Part shown: positions 34,273-43,651 of the stretch, in pieces
Layout of the letters: each line of letters starts with the position of its first letter
Position numbering within the stretch: position 1 is the stretch's first letter
NCBI GenBank assembly: GCA_036522835.1
Contig: DATDFB010000256.1
Coordinates: 5,664-69,663 of the forward strand
Reading direction: 5' to 3'
Source: DATDFB01 sp036522835
Lineage (GTDB): Bacteria; Acidobacteriota; Thermoanaerobaculia; Gp7-AA8
DNA: 64,000 nucleotides
The notes under the pieces: generated by a model
Seen by the model: the letters and a program-made list of their open reading frames with translations, nothing else
Told to the model about the DNA's origin: nothing
Database searches by the model: none
Position numbers and translations under genes: made by a program

Positions 34273-34379
34273 TGGACAAAGAGCTGCGCCACGCGCCGCG
34301 CCGCGCCGCGCAGCGCCGGAGTACGGCGTGAACGGCATCGCCGGCATCCATCTCGCGCTCTGGCACGCCCGCTAGGACC

Positions 34380-35360
34380 ATGCTGCGATTCGGGATCTTC
34401 GACGCCGGCGACTACCGTCCTCCTCCCCGCGGCGCGCCGCGCATCGTGCGCATGCTGTACACGTCGCGGCGCGTGTCGCTGCAGCTTCTGCGCACGAGCC
34501 TTCCGGCCTCGCCGGCGGAGCTCCGCGTTTTTCAGTACCTCGTCAACTTCGTGCGGGTCAGCGGCGTCTACCGGACGACGTTCCCCGGCCGCTTCAAAGA
34601 CCTCGATCCCGCCGTCAACGAGCTGCTGGCCGAGCGCCATGCGCCCGATGCCGCGCTCGACGTCCACGACTGGGCTGCCTCGGACTGTTTGACGTCGTTC
34701 GAATGGGCGGCCTCGCTCTTCACGCTCTTCCCGCGCGCCTCCGTCACCGCCTCGGACCTGATGCTCTCCCTCGTCGAGGCGACGCTGCCGAACGGCTCCG
34801 TCTTCATCCTCGAGCCGGACGGGCACGCCGTGCAGTACGTGCGGCGTCCGTTCGTCGTGCGGCTCGATCCCCCCGATCCGGCGCTCATGGTCGTCAACCG
34901 CCTGATCGGCTGGAGAGCGCAGCGGCGCATCGCGGCGCGGCCGCTGCGCATCCCGCCGGAATGGCTCGACTCCGATTCCGAGGAGCTCGTCACCGGCGAG
35001 GCGACGCTGCGAAAGCTTCCGCTGACGCACCCGCAGGCGCGGCTGCTGGCGGCGAACGAGCCGCGCTTCTCCATCCGGCGTCACTCCGCCTTCGAGCCGA
35101 TCGAGCGCTCCGCCGACGTCATCCGCACGATGAACATCTTCAATCGCGCCTACTTCGCGCCGGAGCGGTTGCGCGGCGGCGCGAACGCGGTGTGGAAGAG
35201 CCTGAAGCCGGGCGGCACGTGGATCGTCGGGCGGACGACGGAGCGCGAGGGGCGCAACGACGCCACGGTCTTCGAGCGCGGCGAGAGCGGGTTTCGCGTG
35301 CTGGCGCGCCTCGGGAACGGCTCGGAGATCGAAGAGCTCGTGGCCGGATTCACGCTTTAA
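34380..35360 (+). CDS. Unrecognised protein, possibly methyltransferase-like
   Basis: A 326-residue protein with no clear family. An alpha/beta pattern is visible: 'ALDVHDWAASDCLTSFEW', 'ASVTASDLMLSL', then late 'MNIFNRAYFAPERL' and 'SLKPGGTWIVGRT', the last resembling the strand after motif III of SAM methyltransferases. The glycine-rich SAM loop is not convincing. It sits between the heptose genes and a UDP-sugar epimerase; an O-linked modification role would fit but is inference. Confidence 0.6.
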   Translation: MLRFGIFDAGDYRPPPRGAPRIVRMLYTSRRVSLQLLRTSLPASPAELRVFQYLVNFVRVSGVYRTTFPGRFKDLDPAVNELLAERHAPDAALDVHDWAASDCLTSFEWAASLFTLFPRASVTASDLMLSLVEATLPNGSVFILEPDGHAVQYVRRPFVVRLDPPDPALMVVNRLIGWRAQRRIAARPLRIPPEWLDSDSEELVTGEATLRKLPLTHPQARLLAANEPRFSIRRHSAFEPIERSADVIRTMNIFNRAYFAPERLRGGANAVWKSLKPGGTWIVGRTTEREGRNDATVFERGESGFRVLARLGNGSEIEELVAGFTL

Positions 35361-35381
35361 ACTTCGGCTGCCGGAGGTCCC

Positions 35382-35453
35382 ATGCCGAAGGCCAAGCTAC
35401 TCGGTGCGCGTGTCGAGCGCCTGCGGCAGCGTCGGCTCGCCGCCAGGCACTGA
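35382..35453 (+). CDS. Possible 23-residue basic small protein
   Basis: A short frame (MPKAKLLGARVERLRQRRL then AARH) has GGAGG six bases before its ATG, a better ribosome-binding site than many neighbours have. It is strongly basic. Whether it is expressed cannot be judged from sequence; it lies alone in the 120-bp gap before the next epimerase gene. Confidence 0.3.
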   Translation: MPKAKLLGARVERLRQRRLAARH

Positions 35454-35479
35454 CCGGGCTCTTGTAGAATGCGCCGGCT

Positions 35480-36490
35480 TTGAAGGTCCTCGTCACCGGC
35501 GCGGCCGGTTTCATCGGATATCACGTGTGCCGGCGGCTCCTCGGCCGCGGCGACGACGTCGTCGGCGTCGACAACGTCAACGACTACTACGACCCGAAGC
35601 TCAAAGAAGCGCGGCTGGCCCTGCTGCGCGCATCGAGCAACTTCCAATTCGAGCGTCTCGACATCGCCGACGCCGAGGGCATGCGCCGCCTCTTCGCCGC
35701 GTCGCGGCCGCAGCGCGTGCTCAACCTCGCCGCGCAGGCCGGCGTGCGCTACTCGCTCATCAACCCGCAGGCGTACGTCGACGCCAACCTACAGGGCTTT
35801 CTCAACGTCCTCGAAGGCTCGCGCCACAACGGCGTCGAGCACCTCGTCTTCGCCTCGTCGAGCTCCGTCTACGGCGCGAATACCGTGCAGCCCTTCTCGG
35901 AGCACCACAACGTCGACCATCCCGTGTCGCTCTACGCCGCCACGAAGAAGGCCAACGAGCTGATGGCCCACACCTACGCGTCGCTCTTTCAACTGCCGTG
36001 CACCGGCCTGCGCTTTTTCACCGTGTACGGACCGTGGGGCCGTCCTGACATGGCCCTCTTCAAGTTCACGCGCGGGATCCTCGCCGACGAGCCGATCGAC
36101 GTCTACAACTTCGGCAACATGATCCGCGACTTCACCTACATCGACGACATCGTCGAGGGCGTGGTGCGCGTGATCGACAGCGTCGCCCAACCCGACGAGC
36201 GCTGGAGCGGCGACGCGCCCGACCCCGCGCGCAGCTTCGCGCCCTACCGCCTCTTCAACATCGGCAACAACAAGCCGGTGCCCCTCCTCGACTTCATCGC
36301 CGCGCTCGAAGACGCGCTGGGACGGAAGGCGACGATGAACCTCATGCCGATGCAGCCGGGCGACGTGCCGTCGACGATGGCGGACGTCAGCGAGCTCGAG
36401 GCCGCGGTCGGCTTCCGCCCGGGCACGCCGATTCGCGAAGGGATCGCACGGTTCGTAAACTGGTACAAGGAATACTACGGAATCGCATGA
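35480..36490 (+). CDS. UDP-glucuronate 4-epimerase-like SDR enzyme
   Basis: A 336-residue extended SDR enzyme. 'VLVTGAAGFIGYHVCRRL' binds NAD, 'NDYYDPKLKEARLALL' and 'YGANTVQPFSEHHNVDHP' are characteristic of UDP-glucuronate 4-epimerases, and 'YAATKKANE' gives the YxxxK pair. It would make UDP-galacturonate. The start is TTG at 35480; no better start is in frame. It overlaps the next dehydrogenase gene by ATGA. Confidence 0.87.
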   Translation: MKVLVTGAAGFIGYHVCRRLLGRGDDVVGVDNVNDYYDPKLKEARLALLRASSNFQFERLDIADAEGMRRLFAASRPQRVLNLAAQAGVRYSLINPQAYVDANLQGFLNVLEGSRHNGVEHLVFASSSSVYGANTVQPFSEHHNVDHPVSLYAATKKANELMAHTYASLFQLPCTGLRFFTVYGPWGRPDMALFKFTRGILADEPIDVYNFGNMIRDFTYIDDIVEGVVRVIDSVAQPDERWSGDAPDPARSFAPYRLFNIGNNKPVPLLDFIAALEDALGRKATMNLMPMQPGDVPSTMADVSELEAAVGFRPGTPIREGIARFVNWYKEYYGIA

Positions 36491-37824
36491 CCACCACGGC
36501 TGCCCCGCAAACCTTGGACGCTCTCCTCGACTCGATCCGCGCCCGCACTGCGCACGTCGGCGTGATCGGACTCGGCTACGTCGGCCTGCCCCTCGTCCTT
36601 CTGTTTGAAGACGCGGGCTTCCCGGTCCTCGGCTTCGACGTCGACACGAAGAAAACCGAGATGCTCAACCGCGGCGAGACCTACATCCGCCACATCGGCC
36701 GCGAGCGCATCGCCAAAGCCTTCGCGAACGAGCGCGTCCAAGCGACCGCCGACTTCGACCGCCTCGCCGAATGCGACGCCATCGTCATCTGCGTCCCCAC
36801 GCCGCTCGGCACGCACCGCGAGCCCGACCTCAAGTACATCCGCATCACCGCCGAGCAGATCGCGCTGCGGCTGCGGCCCGGACAGCTCGTCGTCCTCGAG
36901 TCGACGACGTATCCGGGCACGACGCGCGAGGAGCTTCTCCCGCGCTTCGAGGCCCGCGGCCTCGCCAGCGGCCGCGATTTCTTCCTAGGGTTTTCGCCCG
37001 AGCGCGAAGACCCGGGCAACGAGCGCTTCAACACGAAAAACATCCCGAAGGTCGTCGGCGGCATCGACGCGCCGTCGCTGCGCGCGGCGGCGGAGTTGTA
37101 CGGCGCCATCATCGACAAGGTCGTGCCCGTATCGTCGGCGGAGGTCGCGGAGTCGGCGAAATTGCTGGAGAACATCTTTCGCGCCGTCAACATCGCCCTC
37201 GTCAACGAGATGAAAGTCGTCTTCGAGCGGATGGGCATCGACGTCTGGGAAGTGATCGAGGCGGCGAAGACGAAGCCGTTCGGCTTCATGCCCTTCTATC
37301 CGGGACCCGGCCTGGGCGGCCACTGCATCCCGCTCGATCCGTTTTATCTGACCTGGAAGGCGGCGGAGTACGGCACGTGGGCGCGCTTCATCGAGCTCGC
37401 CGGCGAGGTCAACACCTCCATGCCGCGCTACGTCGTCGACCGTACGGTCGAAGCGGTGAACAAGCATGGCAAGAGCATCGTCGGCGCGACGGTGCTGGTC
37501 ATGGGCCTCTCGTACAAGCCCGACATCGACGACGACCGCGAGTCGCCGTCGTTCGAGCTCATCGAGCTGCTGCAGGAGCGCGGCGCGATCGTTGCCTACT
37601 GCGATCCGTTCGTTCCCGTGGCCCGCCGCGGACGCAAGCACGACCTGGGTCTCGAGTCGATCCCGTGCACCGCCGACGCGATCGGCAAGTACGACGCCGT
37701 GGTCGTATCGACGCCGCACACGCAGTTCAAGGATCCGGCGCTCTGGTCGCAGGTGCGCCTGGCCGTCGACACGCGCAACATCGTTCCGCGCGGCGTGGCC
37801 GGCCTCGACGTGGTGAGGGCGTGA
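36487..37824 (+). CDS. UDP-N-acetylglucosamine/UDP-glucose-type 6-dehydrogenase
   Basis: A 445-residue nucleotide-sugar dehydrogenase. 'VGVIGLGYVGLPL' is the NAD loop, 'SPEREDPGN' and 'KLLENIFRAVNIALVNE' are core motifs, and the catalytic Cys is in 'GPGLGGHCIPLDPFYL'. The sequence is closest in style to WbpA/WecC enzymes that make UDP-HexNAc uronates. It overlaps rfbA by one base. Confidence 0.87.
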   Translation: MTTTAAPQTLDALLDSIRARTAHVGVIGLGYVGLPLVLLFEDAGFPVLGFDVDTKKTEMLNRGETYIRHIGRERIAKAFANERVQATADFDRLAECDAIVICVPTPLGTHREPDLKYIRITAEQIALRLRPGQLVVLESTTYPGTTREELLPRFEARGLASGRDFFLGFSPEREDPGNERFNTKNIPKVVGGIDAPSLRAAAELYGAIIDKVVPVSSAEVAESAKLLENIFRAVNIALVNEMKVVFERMGIDVWEVIEAAKTKPFGFMPFYPGPGLGGHCIPLDPFYLTWKAAEYGTWARFIELAGEVNTSMPRYVVDRTVEAVNKHGKSIVGATVLVMGLSYKPDIDDDRESPSFELIELLQERGAIVAYCDPFVPVARRGRKHDLGLESIPCTADAIGKYDAVVVSTPHTQFKDPALWSQVRLAVDTRNIVPRGVAGLDVVRA

Positions 37825-38708
37825 TGCGCAAAGGAATCATCCTCGCCGGCGGCTCTGGAACGCGGCTCTATCCGATCACGTCCGTCGTCTCCAAGCAGCT
37901 CCTGCCGATCTACGACAAGCCGATGATCTATTACCCGCTGACGACGCTGATGCTGGCCGGGATCGCGGAGATCCTGATCATCACCACACCCGAGGACCAG
38001 CCGCTCTTTCAGCGGCTCCTGGGCGACGGATCGCAGTGGGGCATTCGCCTGGAGTTCGCCCAGCAGCCGCATCCCGGCGGGCTGGCGCAGGCGTTTCTCA
38101 TCGGCCGCGACTTCGTCGGCGGCGATCCGAGCTGCCTCATCCTAGGCGACAACATCTTCTACGGCCACGGCCTCACGGAGACGCTGCGCCGCGCCGCCGC
38201 GCGCACGGACGGCGCGACGGTGTTCGCCTATCGTGTGCACGATCCGGAGCGCTACGGCGTCGTGGAGTTCGACGAGCGCAACCGCGCGATTTCGATCGAG
38301 GAGAAGCCCGCGAAGCCGAAGTCGAGCTTTGCCGTGACCGGGTTGTATTTCTACGACGAGCGCGTGTGCGACCTCGCGGCGTCGCTCGCGCCGTCGGCGC
38401 GCGGCGAGCTGGAGATCACGGACCTCAACCGCCGATACCTCGAGGCGGGGGCGCTGCACGTCGAACAACTCGGCCGCGGCTACGCCTGGTTCGACACCGG
38501 CACGCAGGAGTCGCTCCTGGGTGCCGCGAACTTCGTCGAGCAGGTCGAGCTGCGCCAGGGCCTCAAGATCGCCTGCCCCGAGGAGGTCGCGTACAACCTC
38601 CGCCGCATCTCCGGCGAGCAAATGCGCGCCGCCGCCGAGCGCCTGAAGAAGAGCACGTACGGGGCGTATATCCGGCAGGTGGCGGAGGAGGAGCCGGCGG
38701 AGAGTTAG
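37824..38708 (+). CDS. rfbA: Glucose-1-phosphate thymidylyltransferase
   Basis: A 294-residue nucleotidyltransferase. 'GIILAGGSGTRLYPIT' is the signature loop; 'SKQLLPIYDKPMIYYPL' and 'AYRVHDPERYGVVEFD' are typical of RfbA/RmlA. It makes dTDP-glucose; rfbB, C and D are not in the window. Its last 89 shared codons are duplicated at 48446-48712. It is the last gene before the accessory island. Confidence 0.93.
   Translation: MRKGIILAGGSGTRLYPITSVVSKQLLPIYDKPMIYYPLTTLMLAGIAEILIITTPEDQPLFQRLLGDGSQWGIRLEFAQQPHPGGLAQAFLIGRDFVGGDPSCLILGDNIFYGHGLTETLRRAAARTDGATVFAYRVHDPERYGVVEFDERNRAISIEEKPAKPKSSFAVTGLYFYDERVCDLAASLAPSARGELEITDLNRRYLEAGALHVEQLGRGYAWFDTGTQESLLGAANFVEQVELRQGLKIACPEEVAYNLRRISGEQMRAAAERLKKSTYGAYIRQVAEEEPAES
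38433..38699 (+). repeat. Direct repeat, left copy: 3' end of rfbA
   Basis: These 267 bp match 48446-48712 with about eight differences. By eye every difference is synonymous, so both copies encode the same 89 residues. The two copies are in the same orientation and bracket the 9.7-kb accessory island. Confidence 0.9.
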
Positions 38709-38838
38709 TTCGTCGCGGCCACCTCGGGGGCGGCGAGATCCGTCGTCCCTTCCTCTCGCACCGGCACCGCGCCGGCGCGTTCGATCCGGGGCGACGTGCG
38801 AGGGGTGAAGTCCAAGGCGAAATCCATGCGTCTGATTC

Positions 38839-41658
38839 TCAGTTAACCGATGATTTTCTGCGGCATGCCACAGCGACATCGGCGTGAACGTAGCCATTTC
38901 GGTCGAGTTGCCGGCAGGCTTCCTCGAAAAGTTGATCATGATTCAACGCCGCGATGTCGAGCTTCGGCGTGCGCGCATTCCAGACGCGGATGTTGTTTCC
39001 TTTCTGCGTCATCACCACGAGACCGTCGTCGGAAACGACCGCGGCATCGAACGCCTTCTCCTCGATCTCGACGGTCTGGCTGCTCCGCGAGTCGCGGTCA
39101 TACGTGACGATTCGCGTGCCGTTCGGCGTCTCCGCCACTTCGGTGACGAATCGGCGGCGGGACAGTACTTTCGATGAGGCTCCGGCCAGAGACTTGCTCG
39201 CTACTGTTTTCCCGCTTCTGACGTCGATGAACGAGACCGCATGGGCCGCCGCAGTTGCAAGCTCGGTTCCGTTGCGCACTGGGCGCACTTCCTCGGTGCC
39301 GTCGCCGGCATTCACGGATCCGAGGAGAGTACCGTCGATGCTGTACACGCGTGCAACGGACGAGGCCACGATCGACGATTTCCAGAGGACGACGATGCGC
39401 TGTCCTGTCTCGTCGAACTCGATGCTCTTGACGAACTGGTATGGCATGGGCTGATCCGCGAGCGTTCTCAATCCTCGAAGAGTCGGAACTTCCCATAGCG
39501 CTGGGGGATCGTCACCGTTCACGCCGAGACGCGAGCAGTCGCGCGAGATATCCACCTGCGGAGTGGCCGTTGACCGGCGTCGGCCGAGAACGTTCCCACT
39601 GGCAGCGTTGAAGACCAGGAACTCATCGCTTTTCAGCGTGACGACGAGGTCCTTTTGATCGCAGACCGCAAGGAGAGTTCCGTGATCCAACGAACGCTGC
39701 ACGTTTTTGGAAACCGGACTGCCATCGGATCGCCATATCGACATGGCTCCTACAGCGACGTCGTCGGCGAGAACGCTCGTCGCCACGATGAAGGTGCCGC
39801 CACGTGAAAATTGTGCCGTGAACCACAACTGTTTCGGCGGTGCCGGCACGCAACGAACGTTCCCGCCCCCGCCCAACTCCCACACGCACATTTCTGTTCT
39901 CGACACCGTTACCGCGCGCTGCGCATCGAAGGACAGCTCGATCGTCGTCGGTGCGGTGGGGCGGCGCAGCCAGCGCGTCGTGCCCGCCGCTGCGAGCGCT
40001 TTTCGCAGCGTGGCCGTCGTCTCGTTTAGTTTTCCCGCAGCCACGGCGCGCACCGACCACGCGAGCGCATCGAGCGGACGTTCTTCGACGAGCATGACCT
40101 CCGCCACTTCGCGGTGCGCGAGCGCCAACGCATTTTGTACTCGGTACCGCTCGGCGCGCTCTCGTTTACTCGATTGAAGAAAGTACAGGGTCAATGCACC
40201 GGCGCTGATTACGAGCAGAATCAGGAACAGGATCCAGAGGCGCGTACGCCGCGCCTCACGCCTCTGCTGCACCGCCGCGCTGCGCGCGACGAATTCCTGA
40301 ACGTTCCTCGAGATCCCGACCTCTGCCACCGCCTCGCTCGCAAGCCATTGCTGTGCGCGTTTGAGCTCCGCGCCGCCGATGAGATATTGATCGTTTCTGT
40401 TGAATCGCGCCCACGAGCCGGCCTTGAGCTCGATCGCCGTCATGCGGTTCGTGGCATCGGCCCTTCCGCGCCAGAGCCCGTTCGACGTAAGGATCGGCTG
40501 CACGAATCGCTCATGTGCAAGCTCGCACCAGAACGACTCTCCGCGAGGCTCGGTGCGGATGACATACATCCGCTCCAGCTCATCGATAATTGCGTTCGGA
40601 ATACCCTCGGTTTCCGCAACGCCCTTGTAGACCATCGCGCGTTTACCGTCGGCGGTGATGAATTTCTGTTCGATCCACGAGCGCAGCGTTCCGGCGCGAA
40701 CGTTGGCTCGGCTCTTGTCGACGATCTCGGCGATGCACGAGTCGAAGTAGTCGCGAAGCGCCCTGTCGACGTCGCCGAGCACTTTGATCGCAGCGGAGTC
40801 GATCTCGTTGGAGCCGCCGCGCCGCCGCCACAGGTTGTAGCAGACGAGCTGCAGGTGCATCGGCTCGACGAATTCTTCGTAGCGGCCACGATCGGCGGCG
40901 GACGGCAGAACGAGGAGCTTGTCGAGCAGCTTGTTGACGGCGCGATCGGTGAAGAACACCGTCGTGTTCTCTACCGGTTTCACGATCGCGTCGCGAGCCG
41001 CGGCGCGGCGGAGCCGTTCCAGGTGAAAGCGGCTGACGCTATGCGCGGGAAGATTGCTACCGTACGAGTCGAACGAAGCGATGAACTCCTCGCGCATCGC
41101 GAAGACCACGCGCAGACGCGGGTCTTCGTCGATCGCGGTCGCGATGTCTTCGAAGAACTCCGCGCGGTTTGCCCACCGCTCCGGATATCGCGAGAACAAC
41201 TCTTCGAACTGGTCGAACGCGAGCACGCGCGGCATGCGGATGCCGACGCGGGCCTCCGGCTTGGGAAGATCGGCGAGGTATTGTGTGAGCGTTTGGGAGG
41301 ACGATGGCTTTTCGTTGGGGGACAACGACCTCAGTGCATGAAACGTGTAGATGTTCTTGACTTTCGATCGTGCCGTCGCCGGCGACGCGACACGCACGGG
41401 AGAGAGCGTGGAGGGAAGTACCTCGCATGGCCGCCGCGCGAGCAACGGCAAAATCTTGGCGCTCAGGATCGACGTCTTGCCGGCTCCCGACTGCGCGTAG
41501 ATGACGGTGATCGGACTGGCGGTGATCATGGCGAGCAATTCGCGAATCTCTTCATCGCGTCCGAAGAGCTTCGGCTCGTCGTTGCGGCCGAACGGATGCG
41601 GGCCGACGTACGGATTGTCGTCGACCGGCGGCGCGTCCATCGGCTCGGCCTGTGTCAT
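38839..41658 (-). CDS. STAND NTPase (nSTAND1-type) with membrane helix and WD-like repeats
   Basis: A 939-residue protein using the ATG at 41658, which overlaps the SIR2 gene stop (ATGA); an upstream in-frame ATG at 41673 is also possible. It opens with 'PYVGPHPFGRND' and has Walker A 'YAQSGAGKTSIL' near residue 60 and Walker B 'VLAFDQFEELF' near 150, the pattern of nSTAND1 NTPases. A membrane helix ('LWILFLILLVISAGALTLYF') lies near 480, followed by beta-propeller-like repeats to the C-terminus. STAND proteins sense a ligand and oligomerise; next to a SIR2 protein this suggests the sensor/activator half of an anti-phage module. Confidence 0.82.
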   Translation of the reverse strand: MTQAEPMDAPPVDDNPYVGPHPFGRNDEPKLFGRDEEIRELLAMITASPITVIYAQSGAGKTSILSAKILPLLARRPCEVLPSTLSPVRVASPATARSKVKNIYTFHALRSLSPNEKPSSSQTLTQYLADLPKPEARVGIRMPRVLAFDQFEELFSRYPERWANRAEFFEDIATAIDEDPRLRVVFAMREEFIASFDSYGSNLPAHSVSRFHLERLRRAAARDAIVKPVENTTVFFTDRAVNKLLDKLLVLPSAADRGRYEEFVEPMHLQLVCYNLWRRRGGSNEIDSAAIKVLGDVDRALRDYFDSCIAEIVDKSRANVRAGTLRSWIEQKFITADGKRAMVYKGVAETEGIPNAIIDELERMYVIRTEPRGESFWCELAHERFVQPILTSNGLWRGRADATNRMTAIELKAGSWARFNRNDQYLIGGAELKRAQQWLASEAVAEVGISRNVQEFVARSAAVQQRREARRTRLWILFLILLVISAGALTLYFLQSSKRERAERYRVQNALALAHREVAEVMLVEERPLDALAWSVRAVAAGKLNETTATLRKALAAAGTTRWLRRPTAPTTIELSFDAQRAVTVSRTEMCVWELGGGGNVRCVPAPPKQLWFTAQFSRGGTFIVATSVLADDVAVGAMSIWRSDGSPVSKNVQRSLDHGTLLAVCDQKDLVVTLKSDEFLVFNAASGNVLGRRRSTATPQVDISRDCSRLGVNGDDPPALWEVPTLRGLRTLADQPMPYQFVKSIEFDETGQRIVVLWKSSIVASSVARVYSIDGTLLGSVNAGDGTEEVRPVRNGTELATAAAHAVSFIDVRSGKTVASKSLAGASSKVLSRRRFVTEVAETPNGTRIVTYDRDSRSSQTVEIEEKAFDAAVVSDDGLVVMTQKGNNIRVWNARTPKLDIAALNHDQLFEEACRQLDRNGYVHADVAVACRRKSSVN

Positions 41659-42563
41659 CCTTTTGCCCACCATTCAGCCAACTCGCGCGCGAAATCCGCC
41701 GCCGAGCCCCAGTACAAATCCACCTTTTGCAGACCGTAGTGCTTGGTGAGGTAGGCGCGTTGGCGTTCTGCACGCTTCACTTCTGCAGGTGTCGGCGGTT
41801 CCCCCTTCGCCTTCGGCGCAATCTGCACCGAAACGTGACGTGCGCCTTCGGCGCGCTGCATATACGTCGTCACGCGGCGAAGGATCACTTTGAAATTCAT
41901 GTCCTCGAGGCTGTAGCCGATGAAGAGCAATGACGTATTCGACAACGCGCTCTTCACCTCCTCGGGTATCAGCCGCGAATCGGGGATCGCAACGAGGAAG
42001 TCGATATAGTCGTCTTCGGTGACGACCATCGCCGTCGGCTTATCGAGAGTCCCGTGAAGGTGGTAGACGAGAGGCGACTCCGGCGTCGGCGTGCGCGGTA
42101 TTTTGGCCTTCGTTCCCTGTTTGACGATGTCGTTCCAATGGCAGTACTCGCGCATCGGCGCGAAGTTCTTTTCGCCGCGCGCGGCGGCGCGCGCAATGAG
42201 CGCGCGATACATGAAATCGTCGTAGTTTGTCGTGATGTAGATTGGACGGCGCAGATCCGCGAGCACGCAGTGCGGCTCGAGAGGGTTGGAAAAGTCCGGC
42301 GCGCCCGCCTTTCGGAAGCGTTCGACGATGCGGTTCCGCGGAACGTCCGCACGCTGGTCGACGGCAAGATACTGCGCGACTTTGATTAGATTCTCGCTGT
42401 CGGGAAACGGATAATCGGTCTCGGTTGCCCACTCGCCTGCGAGGGTCTTGCCTGTAGGCAAGATCCCGTGGCACGCACCCGAGCCGATGAACGGTGTGCA
42501 TTGATCGACCTTGATGCTGAGGACGAGGTTCTTCCAGTCCTCGTCCGTCCAGTCGTCGGGCAT
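41655..42563 (-). CDS. SIR2-like (NADase-type) effector protein
   Basis: A 302-residue SIR2_2-type domain protein. The start at 42563 is chosen because GGGGGG lies just upstream and the domain begins at once. NAD-binding 'FIGSGAC' is at 25-31, 'ITTNYDDF' (Asn113, Asp115) is the catalytic pair region, 'VYHLHG' (168-171) supplies the His, and 'LLFIGYSLEDMNFKVIL' is the closing motif. In defence systems such domains destroy NAD to abort infection; that activity is family knowledge. It is translationally coupled to the STAND gene. Confidence 0.83.
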   Translation of the reverse strand: MPDDWTDEDWKNLVLSIKVDQCTPFIGSGACHGILPTGKTLAGEWATETDYPFPDSENLIKVAQYLAVDQRADVPRNRIVERFRKAGAPDFSNPLEPHCVLADLRRPIYITTNYDDFMYRALIARAAARGEKNFAPMREYCHWNDIVKQGTKAKIPRTPTPESPLVYHLHGTLDKPTAMVVTEDDYIDFLVAIPDSRLIPEEVKSALSNTSLLFIGYSLEDMNFKVILRRVTTYMQRAEGARHVSVQIAPKAKGEPPTPAEVKRAERQRAYLTKHYGLQKVDLYWGSAADFARELAEWWAKG

Positions 42564-42815
42564 TTTCCCCCCGTATGTAGGAGAGCCGCGAAGCAGCTGT
42601 TTCCCTACCTCGCGCTCGACTGCGTCCAGAAAACAACAAAAGCCGTCGAAACGGCGGCTCATACGCTGCGCACCGCGACCGGCGCAGTACTGATCGTCGG
42701 CGGAAGCGTGTTCGGTCTGGCGATGCGGTGCAATTCGCGCGGCCAGAGCCAGGTGAGTGTGCCGGCTAAGCCCGCCGCGCGGTCGACGCCCGGTAATTGT
42801 TCGCCACGCAGCCTG

Positions 42816-43637
42816 CTAGCGCGCGGCGGCCGCACGCGTGTTGCCGGCGCCGCTGCGCTCGCGCACGGTGACGTTGAATCTTCCCGTCTGCACATCTGTC
42901 GTGGGTATATGGCAAAATAACGGGAACGGGGTGCCAGTGGCTTCGGAACGCTGATCATGGCTGAAATGTCTCGTCGGCACCGTGCTGCCGCTCATCTTTG
43001 CCACGTCTGGCATCGCCGCGTAATGCTCGTCCACTGCTTGCAGCGTCTCTCGATCGAAGGAGACCACCAACGATCCGATGCCAAAGACAGCACGCGCAAT
43101 GCGAGGCGGGGTGCATTCGAGAATTCCGGTGGGCAGCTCCGCACCGTTGATCGCAATCACGAAGGGCTCCTTCTCGCGGACAATCTCTGCTTCGCGATAT
43201 CTGAGGTACTTTCGCCACTTCTCATCGATTGCGTTCGTGATACGCAACACCAACTCCCGGTCGGGAACTTCGCTGGCCGGTGAATGGGGATCAGTGTTCA
43301 GCGGCGGCACCGCATCAGGCCCGACGCCGGCAGTCGCGATCACTGCTTCGATCCAAGCACTCACGTCGCCAATTTGAATGTCAGGACCGCCGTCGCGTCT
43401 TCGCTTCTGATCGCGCGGCTTCACATCATGGCCACGATCCACGAACGAAGCGGCCAAGTACATCTCCCAAACGACCGCGTGAAGTGCCCGAGACGCGGCC
43501 TCCGGGCGGCCTTCATCGAGATATGGCTCCGACAACTTCCACAATCGCTGTGCGTACTCCGTAGCGACACGCCACTTCCGCATGTGGTAGTACTGCGTGT
43601 CTTCAGCCGGGCAGCCGCCGAAGAAGTCGCGCATCAC
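42816..43637 (-). CDS. Unknown protein, possibly PD-(D/E)xK nuclease-like, with replaced C-terminus
   Basis: A 273-residue protein without a clear family. Residues 50-100 contain 'WEMYLAASFVDRGHDV' followed by 'GGPDIQIGDVSAWIEAVIA', which fits the Glu...PD...ExA spacing of restriction-endonuclease-like folds. The last 20 residues are encoded by the antisense of a 58-bp segment (42829-42886) that is repeated at 45081-45138, suggesting the original 3' end was lost by recombination. It lies 252 bp upstream of the SIR2 gene on the same strand; that gap shows no gene. Member of the island, role unknown. Confidence 0.55.
   Translation of the reverse strand: MMRDFFGGCPAEDTQYYHMRKWRVATEYAQRLWKLSEPYLDEGRPEAASRALHAVVWEMYLAASFVDRGHDVKPRDQKRRRDGGPDIQIGDVSAWIEAVIATAGVGPDAVPPLNTDPHSPASEVPDRELVLRITNAIDEKWRKYLRYREAEIVREKEPFVIAINGAELPTGILECTPPRIARAVFGIGSLVVSFDRETLQAVDEHYAAMPDVAKMSGSTVPTRHFSHDQRSEATGTPFPLFCHIPTTDVQTGRFNVTVRERSGAGNTRAAAAR
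42829..42886 (+). repeat. 58-bp direct repeat, copy 1
   Basis: Matches 45081-45138 with four mismatches in 58 bp, same orientation. In copy 2 it encodes the start of an RHH-like protein; here only the fragment remains and the opposite strand codes the tail of the nuclease-like gene. Confidence 0.8.
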
Positions 43638-43651
43638 GCTCGATCCGCGGC

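Noticed and set aside
34273..34379. Small frame (about 19 residues) after the GmhB-transaldolase gene
   Set aside because: No ribosome-binding site, low-complexity Arg/Ala content; treated as a non-coding gap.
38709..38838. attL-type site or tRNA gene at the island edge
   Set aside because: No tRNA cloverleaf or short identical att core was found beyond the rfbA repeat itself, and no integrase is in the window.
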